Notes: a model not told the origin generated them from the sequence alone. Positions 1 to 9,622 are shown, counted from the first letter of the stretch. The stretch: 27,440 nucleotides of DNA from Cudoniella acicularis (GCA_013054445.1 JAAMPI010000723.1:1-27440); one strand, 5' to 3'. Made by a program: numbers and translations.

Positions 1-482
1 GGGAGGAAAAGCGCTTGTTTTTGGGATGATGTGAGGCTATTTTGATGTATTCGGGAGGTGGGTACAATAATCTAGGAATAGGAAATTAAGAATGCATTAG
101 GTGTTTGGAGGAGTCCTTGTTCCGTGCCTGCAATGTAGTCTACACTCTCACATGGACACTTTTGGTTGATTATTTGAATAGACAATGTGGAAATAATGTG
201 GTATCAAAGGGTTTGTCATTAGGTTAGTCACTTTTAGGTTGTTCCTTTCAAAATCACAACCATCCACCTAATACTTTAGTGTCCGGCTGACTTCGCCAAA
301 TTTCAGGGGCTTGCAAGTTGCACGGTATATTTTACTAGAACACGCCCCTTTTATTTCCAAAACGTTGTCCTCTGGAACGGTTTTATTGAGTATATAATAC
401 GAGCCACTGCAGATACCAAAAGGAAAACAACATTCCTCTCCTCCAAACTGCATCACAACTCAACAAACAAAGACAAAAAACA
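1..482. other. Intergenic, 3' flank of the monooxygenase gene
   Basis: No gene is supported here. The only open frame is a 62-codon minus-strand one at 268-456 with no recognisable features. The stretch lies just downstream of the minus-strand monooxygenase stop codon and probably holds its 3' UTR. Confidence 0.6.
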
Positions 483-2128
483 CTAGGCCCAATCCCCCAC
501 CAACTCCACCCCCCTCCCCTCCTCCTGATCCTTCAAAACCTGCTCAATATTCCACTCCTTATACACATACCCTTTGGGCACACTCACATTCTCATACGCT
601 TCCCCACTCTCCAACCACTTCCTAGCCTTGCTAAAATTTTCCTCCGCATAAACTTCCGGATCATGATTCCAAATCCACCTGCCATACTTCGCCTTCAGCA
701 GCCCCGGATTCTCTTTGATCTTCTCCCAGTCGACATTATGATAAGTACCCTGATTTACTACTCCTAGTAATTGGCAACAAGATACGCGCTCGAAGCGCAA
801 CTTGGTGTGGATTTGCACAGCTTGTTTGATAGAGAGTTTTTGCTGCGAGGAGAGAAGGAGGCAGGTTGCCAGGCAAACGGCGTCTTCGACGGCTTGGGTG
901 GCGCCGTTTCCGGAGGTGGGGAGGAATGTATGAGCTGCGTCTCCGAGTTGCAAGACGCGGCCGGAGGGGGAGGACCAGATGGGTTGCGGGTCTCGCCAGA
1001 TGAGCTTCCAGTCGACGATTCCGTCTTCCGGTGTGCTCTTGATTATTTTGGCGATGATGGGCGGGAAGGGGGGTGAGACTTTGGAGGCGAGAGAGAGGAC
1101 GGTGGCGATGGGCGTTTTGTCGTGCCAGGATTCGGTGGCGGAGCCGGTGTCCTGTATGGGTGTTAGTAGGTTGGAGGAATGGTGGAGAGAGGTGATGGAG
1201 AGGGGGGAGGGAAGGGGGAAGGGAGGAAGGTACCTTGTGTGTCCAGACCCAGGAAAATATATCCTCTGCTCTCCAGATGGCGAAATGAAACTCATGTCTA
1301 TTTTTTGACCAAAGCATTAGCAAGACATCCTGCAGATTTCAGAAAAAGAGGTAGGAGACGAACCCAAACCACATCTCAAAACAACTCTTCCCATTCTCCA
1401 ACAACTTAAACCTCTCATCAATCTCTGGATCAGCAGCAGCAAACTCCACTGGATATGCGGTTCTGAAAATCGAGTACCCAGTACTCCTAGCTCTCACCTC
1501 TTTCCCAGAAACACAAACGTGGCTCTTGGTTCCTACCCCATCGGCAGCAACTACCAAGTCAGCCTCTAGTTTTTCCCCGCTGGCCAATTTTACCCCGCCT
1601 TTTTCTCCATCCTCAGTTTCGTAGTAATCAACAACACGGTGATTATACTCGACTTCGATACCAATGGCGGTAAGTTGATCAAGCAGCATCTTGTAAAAGC
1701 GCGGGCGGTGGTGGCGGTAGATACGTTCTGGTACGACCCCGCCTGTGGTATCCCATTCGATGGGCGCAGGTGGAACCACGCATTCGCCGGTGTGTTTATG
1801 GTAAGAAACCCAAGGGTCGTAGGCGATTTCCTCGTTGGTGGCCAGGAGGGAGGGCCAGTGTTTGAGGATTTTGAGGGCGCTGGGACCGACGGTGAAGAAA
1901 TCGCCTTTTGTATGTTAGATGAGTTGAGAAGGTGGAACGGGGAAAGGAGAGGGATGTACCAGTGTCAACGGGGCCAGAGCTGCGCTCGATGATGCGGACG
2001 GTATGGCCTTTGCGGTAGCATTCAAGGGCCGTCATGATTCCTCCAATGCCGGCGCCGACGATGAGGATAGAGATTCCAGAGGGTGGGTAGGATGGTTGCA
2101 TTTTGATGTCTTCAGTTGGTTTGGACAT
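483..2128 (-). CDS. FAD-dependent monooxygenase (group A flavoprotein hydroxylase, salicylate-hydroxylase-like)
   Basis: Four exons on the minus strand: 2128-1960, 1904-1364, 1297-1234 and 1151-483. The introns are 55, 66 and 82 nt, the phases agree, and the product is 480 residues. The Rossmann FAD motif GAGIGG is at residues 25-30, the ADG of the DG motif is near 177-179, and the second FAD motif GDAAH is at 328-332, followed by an SGNGATQAVEDA stretch. That order and length are standard for class A single-component flavoprotein monooxygenases, which hydroxylate or epoxidise small aromatic or polyketide substrates using NAD(P)H and O2. The last intron has a clear CTAAC branch site; the second has a weaker GTTCGT donor but restores a continuous family-like sequence. 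Substrate cannot be read from sequence. Many fungal secondary-metabolite clusters contain such enzymes, but no synthase is next to it. An alternative start lies eight codons downstream of the first (2104). Confidence 0.9.
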
Positions 2129-2817
2129 TGTGATTTACTGATTTTCTTGCTTCGAATTGCTCTCGCCAAACGAGAAATTGTGATGCCAAGAACGACTTTT
2201 TGGATTTTTGGAAGTGATGGGTTTGGAGAAGAAACTACTGGTTGTATTTCTTGAAATGAGAGACATTTTGAAGTCTTTATATGTGTTTTGCTACTCGGAG
2301 GCCGGGAATGGATATTTTGGCCGAGGCGCTAGGCCCGGCCCTAACCGGACATTCTTTCGCAGGCCTTATGCAGCGCCATGTATACCGAATTCATGTACCC
2401 GAGAGGAAACTCGACGCGAATAAGCCAATGGAACGAGGTTTTGGGGTCGGGGATATTAATCAGCATCGGCAGCTATTTGTATATTGATGGAATGTTCTTT
2501 TGCGGTAGGTGATTTTTTACATGTTAAGGGGGGGGGATAGGGAGGATTTCAGGGGTGAGAACTAGGCGTATCGTCGAATTGCTGTTTGTGTAGCATGCGC
2601 CTAATGTTGCCCTGGTAGGTTTAGCGGGCGGTCACTGAAAGTTGGGGCAAATCCCTGAAAGTTAGCGAGTGTTCACGTGGTCTTCGCCACGAAGTTGGGG
2701 TGAAACACTTGATAGTTATTAAATAACCCACAATTCAAAATGAAATCAGACTAGATGAAGAAGATAGAAGCTTAAATATATATTCTCCCATCTTCAATGA
2801 ATGCTACCCTCTGACGA
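2129..2817. other. Intergenic region upstream of the monooxygenase
   Basis: No gene recognised. It contains the monooxygenase promoter. Around 2627-2700 there are short direct repeats of a GAAAGTTGGGG-like word (near 2637 and 2691). A small inverted repeat (CGTGG, loop TCTTCG, CCACG) is at 2676-2691. The plus-strand open frames here lack family features and overlap the monooxygenase 5' end. Confidence 0.5.
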
Positions 2818-2844
2818 TAAAGCGTTTGTTCGTTGAAGTGTTGT
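2818..2844 (+). repeat. Copy of dispersed repeat with core TTGAAGTGTT (extended form)
   Basis: This 27-base segment matches 19038-19064 at 24 of 27 positions. It also resembles, in inverted orientation and with a small gap, 5251-5275. The core is at 2833-2842. It marks the left side of the block carrying the 504-residue orphan gene. Confidence 0.6.
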
Positions 2845-3007
2845 GGCCATAGTGGGTGGAGATAGGAGCCGGAAAGTTCATAGTTCACGCACATGTCACA
2901 TTGTTATTATCGGGGAGGCATTTTTTGACGAGAGAAGAACAGCTTTTTGGAGGATACGATCCCAAGCGGCGACTCAGAGTTGCCAAGCTCCTACAAACAA
3001 ACACGAG

Positions 3008-3165
3008 GGGGTAACGTTCCCAAGCTGCTACTTAAGAGTTGCAAAGCTCATACACACACACCAAGGGGTAACGTTCCCAAGCTGCTACTTAAGAGTTGCA
3101 AAGCTCATACACACACCAAGGGGTAACGTTCCCAAGCTGCTACTTAAGAGTTGCAAAGCTCATAT
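3008..3165. repeat. Tandem repeat, about 55-57 bp unit, three near-perfect copies
   Basis: Units begin at 3008, 3065 and 3120 with GGGGTAACGTTCCCAAGCTG and continue through CTACTTAAGAGTTGCAAAGC. The 57 versus 55 bp periods differ by one AC dinucleotide in the CA-rich spacer. A degenerate fourth copy lies just upstream at about 2966-3000. Each unit contains the palindromes AACGTT and CTTAAG. The array ends about 50 bp past the stop codon of the minus-strand 504-residue gene, so it is in or just beyond its 3' UTR. An open frame crosses the array on the plus strand, but its coding appearance comes only from the repeat. Confidence 0.9.
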
Positions 3166-3214
3166 ACCACCACACCCCGGCTACACACCCCCCGAACCAC
3201 CATCCACCAGGTGA

Positions 3215-4729
3215 TCAGAGGTCAACTTGGGGCAATCCGAGTTTGGCTCTCTGCCTCGCCAAGTTGCTCTCCAACCACCGGCTTCCGGACTCGTTCTCCT
3301 CCCTGGTGTGCACCGTACTCCGTGCCGCCAAGTCCCTCCCGTTTGCCCTCCGATGGTCGTTCAAGAGGCCGAATTCCCTGTTGGTTATTCGGACACTCTT
3401 CTTGCCGTGAGGCCCCACGTTCCGAAAGACTTCCAAGCGCATTCGGTCGTAGTCCGGCCGAATTACGCGGAGTTCAGTCTCCGTGAGGCTCACTTGGTGA
3501 ACGCCATACTCGGGTCGCTCCTTTGATGGTGGCTGCTTGATGCGGCCGCTCGCTGTTCGGACTGGTTCTTGACCGCCGGCTTGCCGGGCGCGACGGCGGC
3601 GACGAGGCTGAGGTTGGGGTTGAGGTTGTGGCGCTGCTGCCACTGCTGCTCCTAGGGGCGCGGAATTGGCTGGGAGGAAAGGGTTGTTGGCGATGGGAGC
3701 GGGCGGCAAGGGAGCTCCAAGAAAAGCGCTCAGTTCGCCTTCCAGTTGGCGCGCGTATTTTGAGATTTCATCCGGAGATGACGCGGCATCGGGAGCATCC
3801 ATCATGTCATGATCTTGGTTGGCGCCTTCGCCGAGAGGGAGAGAAAGGTTGTGCTGTGCGGAAGACATGTTGTGATATTGGTGAGCGCCTTGCGCGAGAG
3901 GAAAGTTATTGAGGTTGTGTTGGTCCTGGGAAGAAACGAGACCGCTGAAGTAGTCCACCTCTGGGTACAGTTTGTCGCCAAAGGGATCTTGTGCCGCAGG
4001 AGCTGGGAGGAAGTCAAGCTCTTGATTTGGTTCGAAGTCGTAGTCGTCCAGCCAGTCGTCAAAAGAAGAGAAGTCAAAGGAAGCTTGCTGAGCAGGAAGA
4101 TTGTGTTGATCTGAGAAGCCAAAGGGATTGTACTGGTCGGAGAATCCAAAGTGAGCTTGCTGAGAAGGAAGATTTTGTTGATCGGAGAAGTCAAAGGGAT
4201 TCTGCTGATCAGAGAAGCCAAGGAGATCTTGTGGATGTTCTGGAGCAGGAGCAGGAGCTTCAGAAAAATTTTGACTATAAATAGCGCTAGCGAGTGATTG
4301 TGCGCTAGGTGCCGAGAGTGAATTTGGCGCGTTATCCTGCGCGTCTTGCAGATGCTCATAAAATGAGCCAATAGGAGGCTGCGCAGCAGAGGTAAGGTCC
4401 TCTAGACCGTCCGGCAGATGCTCACGATATGAGCCAATAGAAGGCTGCGGAACAGAGGCAAAATCCTCCAGACCGTCCGACAGATGCGGATCACTGCCGC
4501 GAATAACCGCAGGCGCTGCAAGCTCTGGTGCTGTGTAGGGTCGAGACGCGTCAACGGGACTTTGGAGAGCAGGATCCAGCCAATCGTGTGGGTAGAGGCC
4601 AGCAGAAACTTGTGGAGGAGTTGTGAGAGGGCTAAGGTCTTCTGCGCCTTCAGTCTGCCTCAGAAATGCTTCAATTCGAGCGCAATGAGGCAGCCAACCC
4701 TCCTGTGCTGGTGAACTTGAATGATCCAT
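3215..4729 (-). CDS. Orphan low-complexity protein, 504 residues
   Basis: A single uninterrupted frame of 504 codons; the family is not recognised. The N-terminal two thirds is rich in Ser, Pro, Gln, Asp and Asn and contains internal repeats: a 22-residue unit (DGLEDxxSxxQPxIGS core, about residues 83-126, DNA 4352-4483, period 66 bp) and an FSDQxN-type unit of about 24 residues (period 72 bp, DNA about 4070-4225). A PQPQPQPQP tract precedes a basic RRRRRAR patch that could be a nuclear localisation signal or simple DNA contact. The C-terminal 110 residues are more complex (RTASGRIKQPP, then a charged segment with VRITNREFGLLND) and may be the folded part. Repeat periods are multiples of three, which argues that the frame is translated and selected. 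No transposase, kinase or enzyme motif is visible. It could be a disordered nuclear or regulatory protein; function unknown. Repeats occur on both sides. Confidence 0.65.
   Translation of the reverse strand: MDHSSSPAQEGWLPHCARIEAFLRQTEGAEDLSPLTTPPQVSAGLYPHDWLDPALQSPVDASRPYTAPELAAPAVIRGSDPHLSDGLEDFASVPQPSIGSYREHLPDGLEDLTSAAQPPIGSFYEHLQDAQDNAPNSLSAPSAQSLASAIYSQNFSEAPAPAPEHPQDLLGFSDQQNPFDFSDQQNLPSQQAHFGFSDQYNPFGFSDQHNLPAQQASFDFSSFDDWLDDYDFEPNQELDFLPAPAAQDPFGDKLYPEVDYFSGLVSSQDQHNLNNFPLAQGAHQYHNMSSAQHNLSLPLGEGANQDHDMMDAPDAASSPDEISKYARQLEGELSAFLGAPLPPAPIANNPFLPANSAPLGAAVAAAPQPQPQPQPRRRRRARQAGGQEPVRTASGRIKQPPSKERPEYGVHQVSLTETELRVIRPDYDRMRLEVFRNVGPHGKKSVRITNREFGLLNDHRRANGRDLAARSTVHTREENESGSRWLESNLARQRAKLGLPQVDL
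4070..4225 (-). repeat. In-gene tandem repeat, 72 bp period
   Basis: The AGCTTGCTGAG word recurs at 4082 and 4154 (spacing 72). Flanking sequence is also repeated, encoding FSDQ-N-P-F/L-type units in the orphan gene. The period keeps frame. Confidence 0.75.
4352..4483 (-). repeat. In-gene tandem repeat, two 66 bp copies
   Basis: Copies start at 4352 and 4418. They share the ATGAGCCAATAG and GACCGTCCG words and encode two DGLED-containing 22-residue units. The frame is kept. Confidence 0.85.
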
Positions 4730-4858
4730 ATTGCGCAGAGGGAATTTCGAGTAGCAAGTGAAAGCAGATGCTTGAGAATCAGTGAGACAGTTGCTGTGGG
4801 GTATTCGAACTCGTTTGGAACAGATGGCTGTCGATATGGCTGATGTGTCGCGTTGTTG

Positions 4859-5248
4859 TTCGGGAGAAGAAAATTTTGAAACCAGGACGCTCCTCGGATC
4901 GATATATAGGAATTCAAAAATTCAGTTTAGTGGCTTGTGTTAACCGAGCCAATAGTTGGGGAGACAATATGCATCTACAAATTCACTAGCGAAGCACAGC
5001 CGTAGTCACTGTTCAAGAGAAGAAAAGTTTGAATCGAGGACACGCCTCGGATTGATATCCCCTGGACCGTTTCCAGGCCTCTACGGCACTACAATAGAAC
5101 TCACCACACTTTGAAGAATAATCACTCTTATACCGTGAGATATTACTGCAAGAAGGCTACCAGAATCTTGTTTTGCACTGTTTTTCTGCTCTTCTATTCT
5201 ATACTCTTTGCACCTGCAAATTCACTAGCGCAGCACAGCCATGGTGAC
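4859..5248. repeat. Degenerate direct duplications in the orphan-gene promoter
   Basis: A roughly 50-base block at 4859-4910 (words AGAAGAAAA, GAGGAC or CAGGAC, CCTCGGAT, GATAT) recurs at 5012-5060. A second block with CAAATTCACTAGCG and AGCACAGCC at about 4970-5001 recurs at about 5209-5240. Spacings are 153 and 239 bp, so this is not one simple tandem array but layered duplication. Confidence 0.75.
4903..4908 (-). promoter_or_regulatory. Possible TATA element of the orphan gene
   Basis: TATATA about 175 bp upstream of the ATG at 4729. It falls inside one copy of the duplicated promoter block, while the second copy has GATATCCC instead. Position is plausible; there is no transcript evidence. 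Confidence 0.3.
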
Positions 5249-5252
5249 AGAC

Positions 5253-5391
5253 AACACTTCAAAAGAAAACGGCCATATTGTAATCAGAAGATACACAAAG
5301 AGAAGCAAAACGATCTAATTTAGCCTTTTATCATGTTAATTGAGTTGCTTGGTGTTGTAATTTCAGGGATATTTAATGCTTTTGAAGTGTT
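5253..5391. repeat. Inverted pair of the TTGAAGTGTT motif (possible miniature element)
   Basis: AACACTTCAAAAG at 5253-5265 and its exact reverse complement CTTTTGAAGTGTT at 5379-5391 form a 13-base perfect inverted repeat around 113 bp. No target-site duplication is obvious. Confidence 0.45.
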
Positions 5392-5635
5392 TGGTGCCAT
5401 TTTGAAAAGCAACAGATTTAAGGCGGCCTTAGGCAGGAAAAGGAAAGGGCACGCCTGGCTCTTCAGATCCACGAAATGAGTGATTTGTATCCATAAAAAC
5501 AATCTCTTGGCCACTTGAAGAGGCTTAAAGCATGCGGCATCTATACAATGCGCGACCTATCTTTGTTTGTCAAAACAACATGTTCAATGTTTTTCATGTA
5601 TTTCGTGCACTTTTCCCACACAACCCTTCAAACAA

Positions 5636-5845
5636 TTGAAGTGTTTTAGTAACTTTTACTGACTAATGGGAACCTGTAATTACTATCTATAGCTATGTTG
5701 TTTCTTTCTGTTATTGCCTTGAGATTTTGGGAAGTCAGATGTCTGCATTGTCCTGCGGGAATAGTCCTCCGGAGACAACGATGCCTCAGCAAGGGAATGA
5801 AATAGATGATGTATCTATGCGATAGTACAATAAGAAACACTTCAA
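5636..5845. repeat. Second inverted pair of the TTGAAGTGTT motif
   Basis: TTGAAGTGTTT starting at 5636 and AAACACTTCAA ending at 5845 form an 11-base inverted repeat about 210 bp apart. Its arms face the opposite way from the pair at 5253-5391. It could be a MITE-like unit, or part of one with the neighbouring copies. Confidence 0.45.
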
Positions 5846-6379
5846 AAATAGAAACTTTACCTATATGAAATTAATTATCTAGTGGTCGTATGGGATTTTA
5901 CGACTAGGATTCGATACAAAAGGGGACAACCCCTTTATTCCAAAACCTCACTTTTGCGAGTGAATCGGAGCAATTATTTAGTAAAACATTACGTCAGAGT
6001 AACTCAATAACCTCACATCTCAAGTATCAACATCCGAACAGGCACTTGCAATTATAATCCGCAAAAACTACCTCCCATCTACTTCCATGACGTTAAAAGT
6101 CACGTGTCGAAACCTGGGGTAACACTAACGTGTGACCGTGACACCACCCTTGTATAGCAATTTCGCTAAAATCCAACACGAAGCAAATGATCCTTCAGAC
6201 AACTGCAACGTGTTTCAACGCTCCAGCGTGTTCGTGATCCCTTTTCCAACCTTTCTTTGCCATTTGATTATCCTGTGCCGGCTCGGTGATTGAGCCTTGC
6301 TTTTTCCAATAAAAAGGGGGGTCAATAAGATTTTCTTGGAGATAAGATATCGTGAAGCGCGCTGTCGCGGCCCGAAGGG

Positions 6380-7999
6380 ATGGATGAAAAGTACGTTGAT
6401 CGCACAACCAAAACCCCCTCATCCGCGCCCCGCACCTATTTGAAGGGGACATAATAGCTAATGAGCATAGATATATTGGATTGGCGCTAGCAGTTTCGTC
6501 GTCCTTCGCCATCGGTATGAGATTCCCTGAGGGCTTGATCCTGTCCACGAGTCGATTTCTCACCGCTGCGGCGCAGTCATTCTTGTCATGATCAATTGCT
6601 TACGATGTTTTACGTAGGAACAAGTTATGTGTTTACCAAGACTGTATGTTATCCCCACAGCCCGCTTGTTCATTTTTTTTAATTCTTGCCGCTTACTGAT
6701 GAACTGTGAGGATAGGGTTTAAAGAATGCTAGCGAGGAGTTTGGTTTTGATGGCGATGGACTTTCATATTTCCGCAGCCCAATATGGTGGATCGGCACAG
6801 TGATGTGTAAGTCGAGCTTCTCCCTCTCAAAATGTACAAAAATCACTAATAAACTGCGACATAGTTGTCTCTGGGGAATTTATGAACACAGCTGCTTATG
6901 CCTTTGCTCCCGCAATTCTCGTTACCCCGCTTGGAGCACTCAGTGTTTTGATAGGGTAAGACAAATTCAAAGTCACTGAGATTGACTCCATGAGCTGACT
7001 CAAAAATAGAGCGGTAATGGGCGCCTACTTTTTAAATGAACATTTGGGCCTTTTGGGCAAGATAGGCTGCAGTACCTGTCTCTTGGGGTCAATCATGCTT
7101 ATATTACATGCCCCGCCTGACAAGGAGATTTCAACGGTTGATGAAATCTTGACATTGGCTTTTCAGCCATGTAAGTGAATCCTGCTTTTGTGTTTTTCAT
7201 TGAGCAGTGTCCTGACTTATTTAGTCTTCGTCCTATATTCCCTTTTTGTCGTGATATCTTCGACATATCTTATTTACAGGGTTGTGCCAACTTATGGCAA
7301 GGTCAATCCATTTATTTATATCTCGATATGTTCGACAGTTGGTTCTCTCTCAGTGATGGCTGTGAAGGCGCTAGGAATCGCCGTCAAGCTGACCTTCGCT
7401 GGCAATAACCAATTTAATCGTCCTTCCACATACTCCTTCCTGATCGTTGTTGTCGGTTCAATAATGGTTCAAATGAATTACTTCAACAAAGCTATGCACG
7501 AGTTTTCTACATCATTGTCGGTACTCCCACCCCCCCTTCAAATAGTTGACCACTAATAATTTACAGAGTAAACGCCCTTTACTACGTCTCATTCACAACA
7601 TGCACGCTCTCAGCATCATTCATCCTCTTCCAAGGATTCAACACATCCAGCATCAGCAACATGGTGTCCCTCCTCGCCGGTTTCCTCCTCAACTTCATGG
7701 GCGTTTACCTCCTCATGATGTCCAAAAGCGACTTCAACGGTCAAGACAATAACAACCGCTTCCAAGTTCACTCCAGCACTTTTGCGGAATCAGTGCTTAG
7801 TTTTACGCCGGGATTGGTTGGCAGGAGTCTACACTCTATGGATCGTGGTATTGACCGAGCGCAAGACTCTTTACTAGGAACACATGATGAAGAGACGGAT
7901 GATATTGAGCTTGATCAGTTTGATCAAGGTACGGAAAGTGCGAAGGGGACAGCAAGGAGGAGGAGTGAAGGTTTAAGTCGCACTGGGCCTTTCAAATAG
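6380..7999 (+). CDS. NIPA-family magnesium transporter (DUF803), 382 residues
   Basis: Eight exons: 6380-6390, 6471-6514, 6618-6643, 6716-6806, 6865-6955, 7010-7170, 7225-7516 and 7567-7999. All phases agree. The first coding exon is only 11 nt (Met-Asp-Glu plus two bases), chosen because its GTACGT donor joins the KYIGLALA start typical of the family; the third is 26 nt. The protein has about nine hydrophobic segments and family landmarks: AYAFAPAILVTPLGALSV, GKIGC, LHAPPDKE, then the strongly conserved block with NPFIYISICSTVGSLSVMAVKA in pieces and GNNQF, MNYFNKA and LVNALYYV. NIPA proteins move Mg2+ across plasma or endosomal membranes. The C-terminal 90 residues are a hydrophilic acidic tail (DEETDDIELDQ) that is probably cytosolic. 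The last intron uses a GTCGGT donor; using the GT three bases later breaks the frame. Confidence 0.9.
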
Positions 8000-8552
8000 A
8001 TAATTATATTGCGACTACTCTAATTCAAGACAGTTACAGATCGCTCGGAGAAGCAGGGATAAAACAAATGGCTCAAAAGGCTGGTGTTACTGTACACATC
8101 GTTGGCTTTTGACCGACCTTTACTCCGAACCGTTTGTTGAAATGCCGACCCGGAGTTCTGCCATGGTGTGACGTCTAAGTAGCGTTGCCGCCCTCACATC
8201 CCGGACAGGTAAAGTACCTAAACCTTGGCACCCGCCCCACGTTCATGATATCTACGGAGGTGGATCGCGACCTTGAATCTGCATGCATGGGGCGTAACAT
8301 CAATTCGGACGGATTTAAACCTCGATAGCAAGTTAACTCCAGCTTTTATCCCCCTCTATGAATTCCAAAAAATCATTTAAAACACATCAGGTACCCTTCA
8401 TTAAAATTTCAATTTACCCTTCATCCCACCTTCCAAAAGTCCTTTCTAAAAACCTTATATTAATTGCACACCGTTAACTTTCGAATCTTTGGAAACTTCT
8501 CAATTGTACAAATCTTAGGCATATCGAATTATTCTTCACCACTTAATCCATC
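8000..8552. other. Intergenic, promoter of the aldo/keto reductase
   Basis: No gene supported. The final 170 bases before the reductase ATG are CT- and TTTAAA-rich (TTATATTAATTG at about 8454), as expected of a fungal promoter and 5' UTR. Confidence 0.5.
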
Positions 8553-9622
8553 ATGGCTTCCACACCTAAGACCACACTGAAAGTCGTCTTCGGCGCCATG
8601 ACATTCGGCGCAAAAGGCAAGTTTTTCAACCCTCCCATTTTATCCATCAAAAACCTAACACCCATTCCACAGACACACTCGGAGCACGAGTAAACACCAT
8701 CGAAGAAGCGGGCAAAATCCTCGACATCTTCCAAAAACATGGGCACTCCGAAATCGACACCGCGCGAGTCTACGGCGACGGCACCACCGAAGTAATGCTC
8801 GGCGACCTCTCCTGGCAAAAACGCGGTCTGATCATGGAGACAAAATTGTACCCCAACGCCGGCGGTCCTATGTCCAAAGCCGATTCCTACACCCACCAAC
8901 CCTCCGATGTCCGCCGGGGCCTCCTGACCAGTCTCAACGCCCTAAAATGCGACAAAATAGACATGTTCTACCTGCATGGCCCAGACAGAAAGACTCCCTT
9001 CGAAGATACGCTTCGTGAAGTAAACGCACTGCATAAAGAAGGACTCTTCAACCGTTTTGGAATAAGTAATTACATGTCCTGGGAAGTTGCCAAGATCTGC
9101 GAGATCTGCGAGAAGAATGGCTGGATTAAACCTACTGTTTATCAAGGTGTTTACCACGCACTCCAACGCCGCATCGAAGATGAACTGTTCCCCTGCCTTC
9201 GTCACTACGGAATCTCTCTCTACGCATTCCAGCCGCTCGCAGGCGGTTTCCTTACCGGACGATACACACGGTCACAAGAATCCTTCGAGCCCGGCTCACG
9301 GTTCGACCCTAAAAAATGGCAAGGCACACTACACAGAGGACGCTACTGGAACGATGCCTACTTTGATGCGTTGGATATCATTAAGGAAGCAGCGGATAAA
9401 CATGGCTTGACGCTGGCCGAGGTGGCGATGAGGTGGATTGAGCATCATAGCTTTATGAAGAGGGAGTTTGGAGATGCGATTATTGTGGGCGCGAGTAGTG
9501 AGAGGCATTTGGAGGAGAATTTGGGGGATTTGGAAAAAGGCCCGTTGCCGGAGGATGTTGTTGAGGCGCTGGAGATGGCGTGGGTTAAGGCTAAGGTGGT
9601 GGTTCCTAAGTATTGGCATTGA
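8553..9622 (+). CDS. Aldo/keto reductase, AKR7 (aflatoxin-aldehyde-reductase-like), 337 residues
   Basis: Two exons, 8553-8616 and 8673-9622. The intron begins GCAAGT and ends CCACAG, with a CCTAAC branch site 11 bases before the acceptor, so it is a GC-AG intron; no GT donor gives a working frame. The catalytic tetrad is visible: Asp50 and Tyr55 (DTARVYG), Lys79 (TKLYP) and His123 (YLHGPD). The GISNY motif and the C-terminal NADPH-binding VGASS segment are also present. Length and the FGAMTFG start match AKR7 enzymes, which reduce dialdehydes and other reactive carbonyls with NADPH in the cytosol. Physiological substrate is unknown. It is divergently placed from nothing; the next gene downstream converges on it. 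Confidence 0.93.
8617..8672 (+). other. GC-AG intron in the aldo/keto reductase gene
   Basis: Donor G|GCAAGT and acceptor CCACAG; 56 nt. The non-canonical GC donor keeps the rest of the consensus, the usual pattern for natural GC-AG introns. Confidence 0.85.

Larger units (their letters stand above)
4730..6379. other. Intergenic between divergent orphan gene and NIPA transporter, repeat-rich on the left
   Basis: The left part (4859-5250) holds degenerate direct duplications. The middle (5253-5845) holds four copies of the TTGAAGTGTT word. The right part (5880-6379) is presumed promoter of the transporter. Open frames here (for example 5111-5323, plus) have no family features. A small hairpin (CCTGG, 7-base loop, CCAGG) sits at about 5062-5078. 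Confidence 0.5.

Noticed and set aside
2843..3214. Plus-strand open frame with repeated GVTFPSCYLRVAKL units
   Set aside because: It is created by the 55-57 bp tandem array, changes frame between copies because the period is not a multiple of three, and has no conserved flanks.
3802..4371. Minus-strand 189-codon frame in another phase inside the orphan gene
   Set aside because: An alternate-frame shadow of the in-frame repeats; low complexity and no independent start context.
6195..6563. Minus-strand 122-codon frame
   Set aside because: It overlaps the first exons and introns of the NIPA transporter on the opposite strand and shows no family features.
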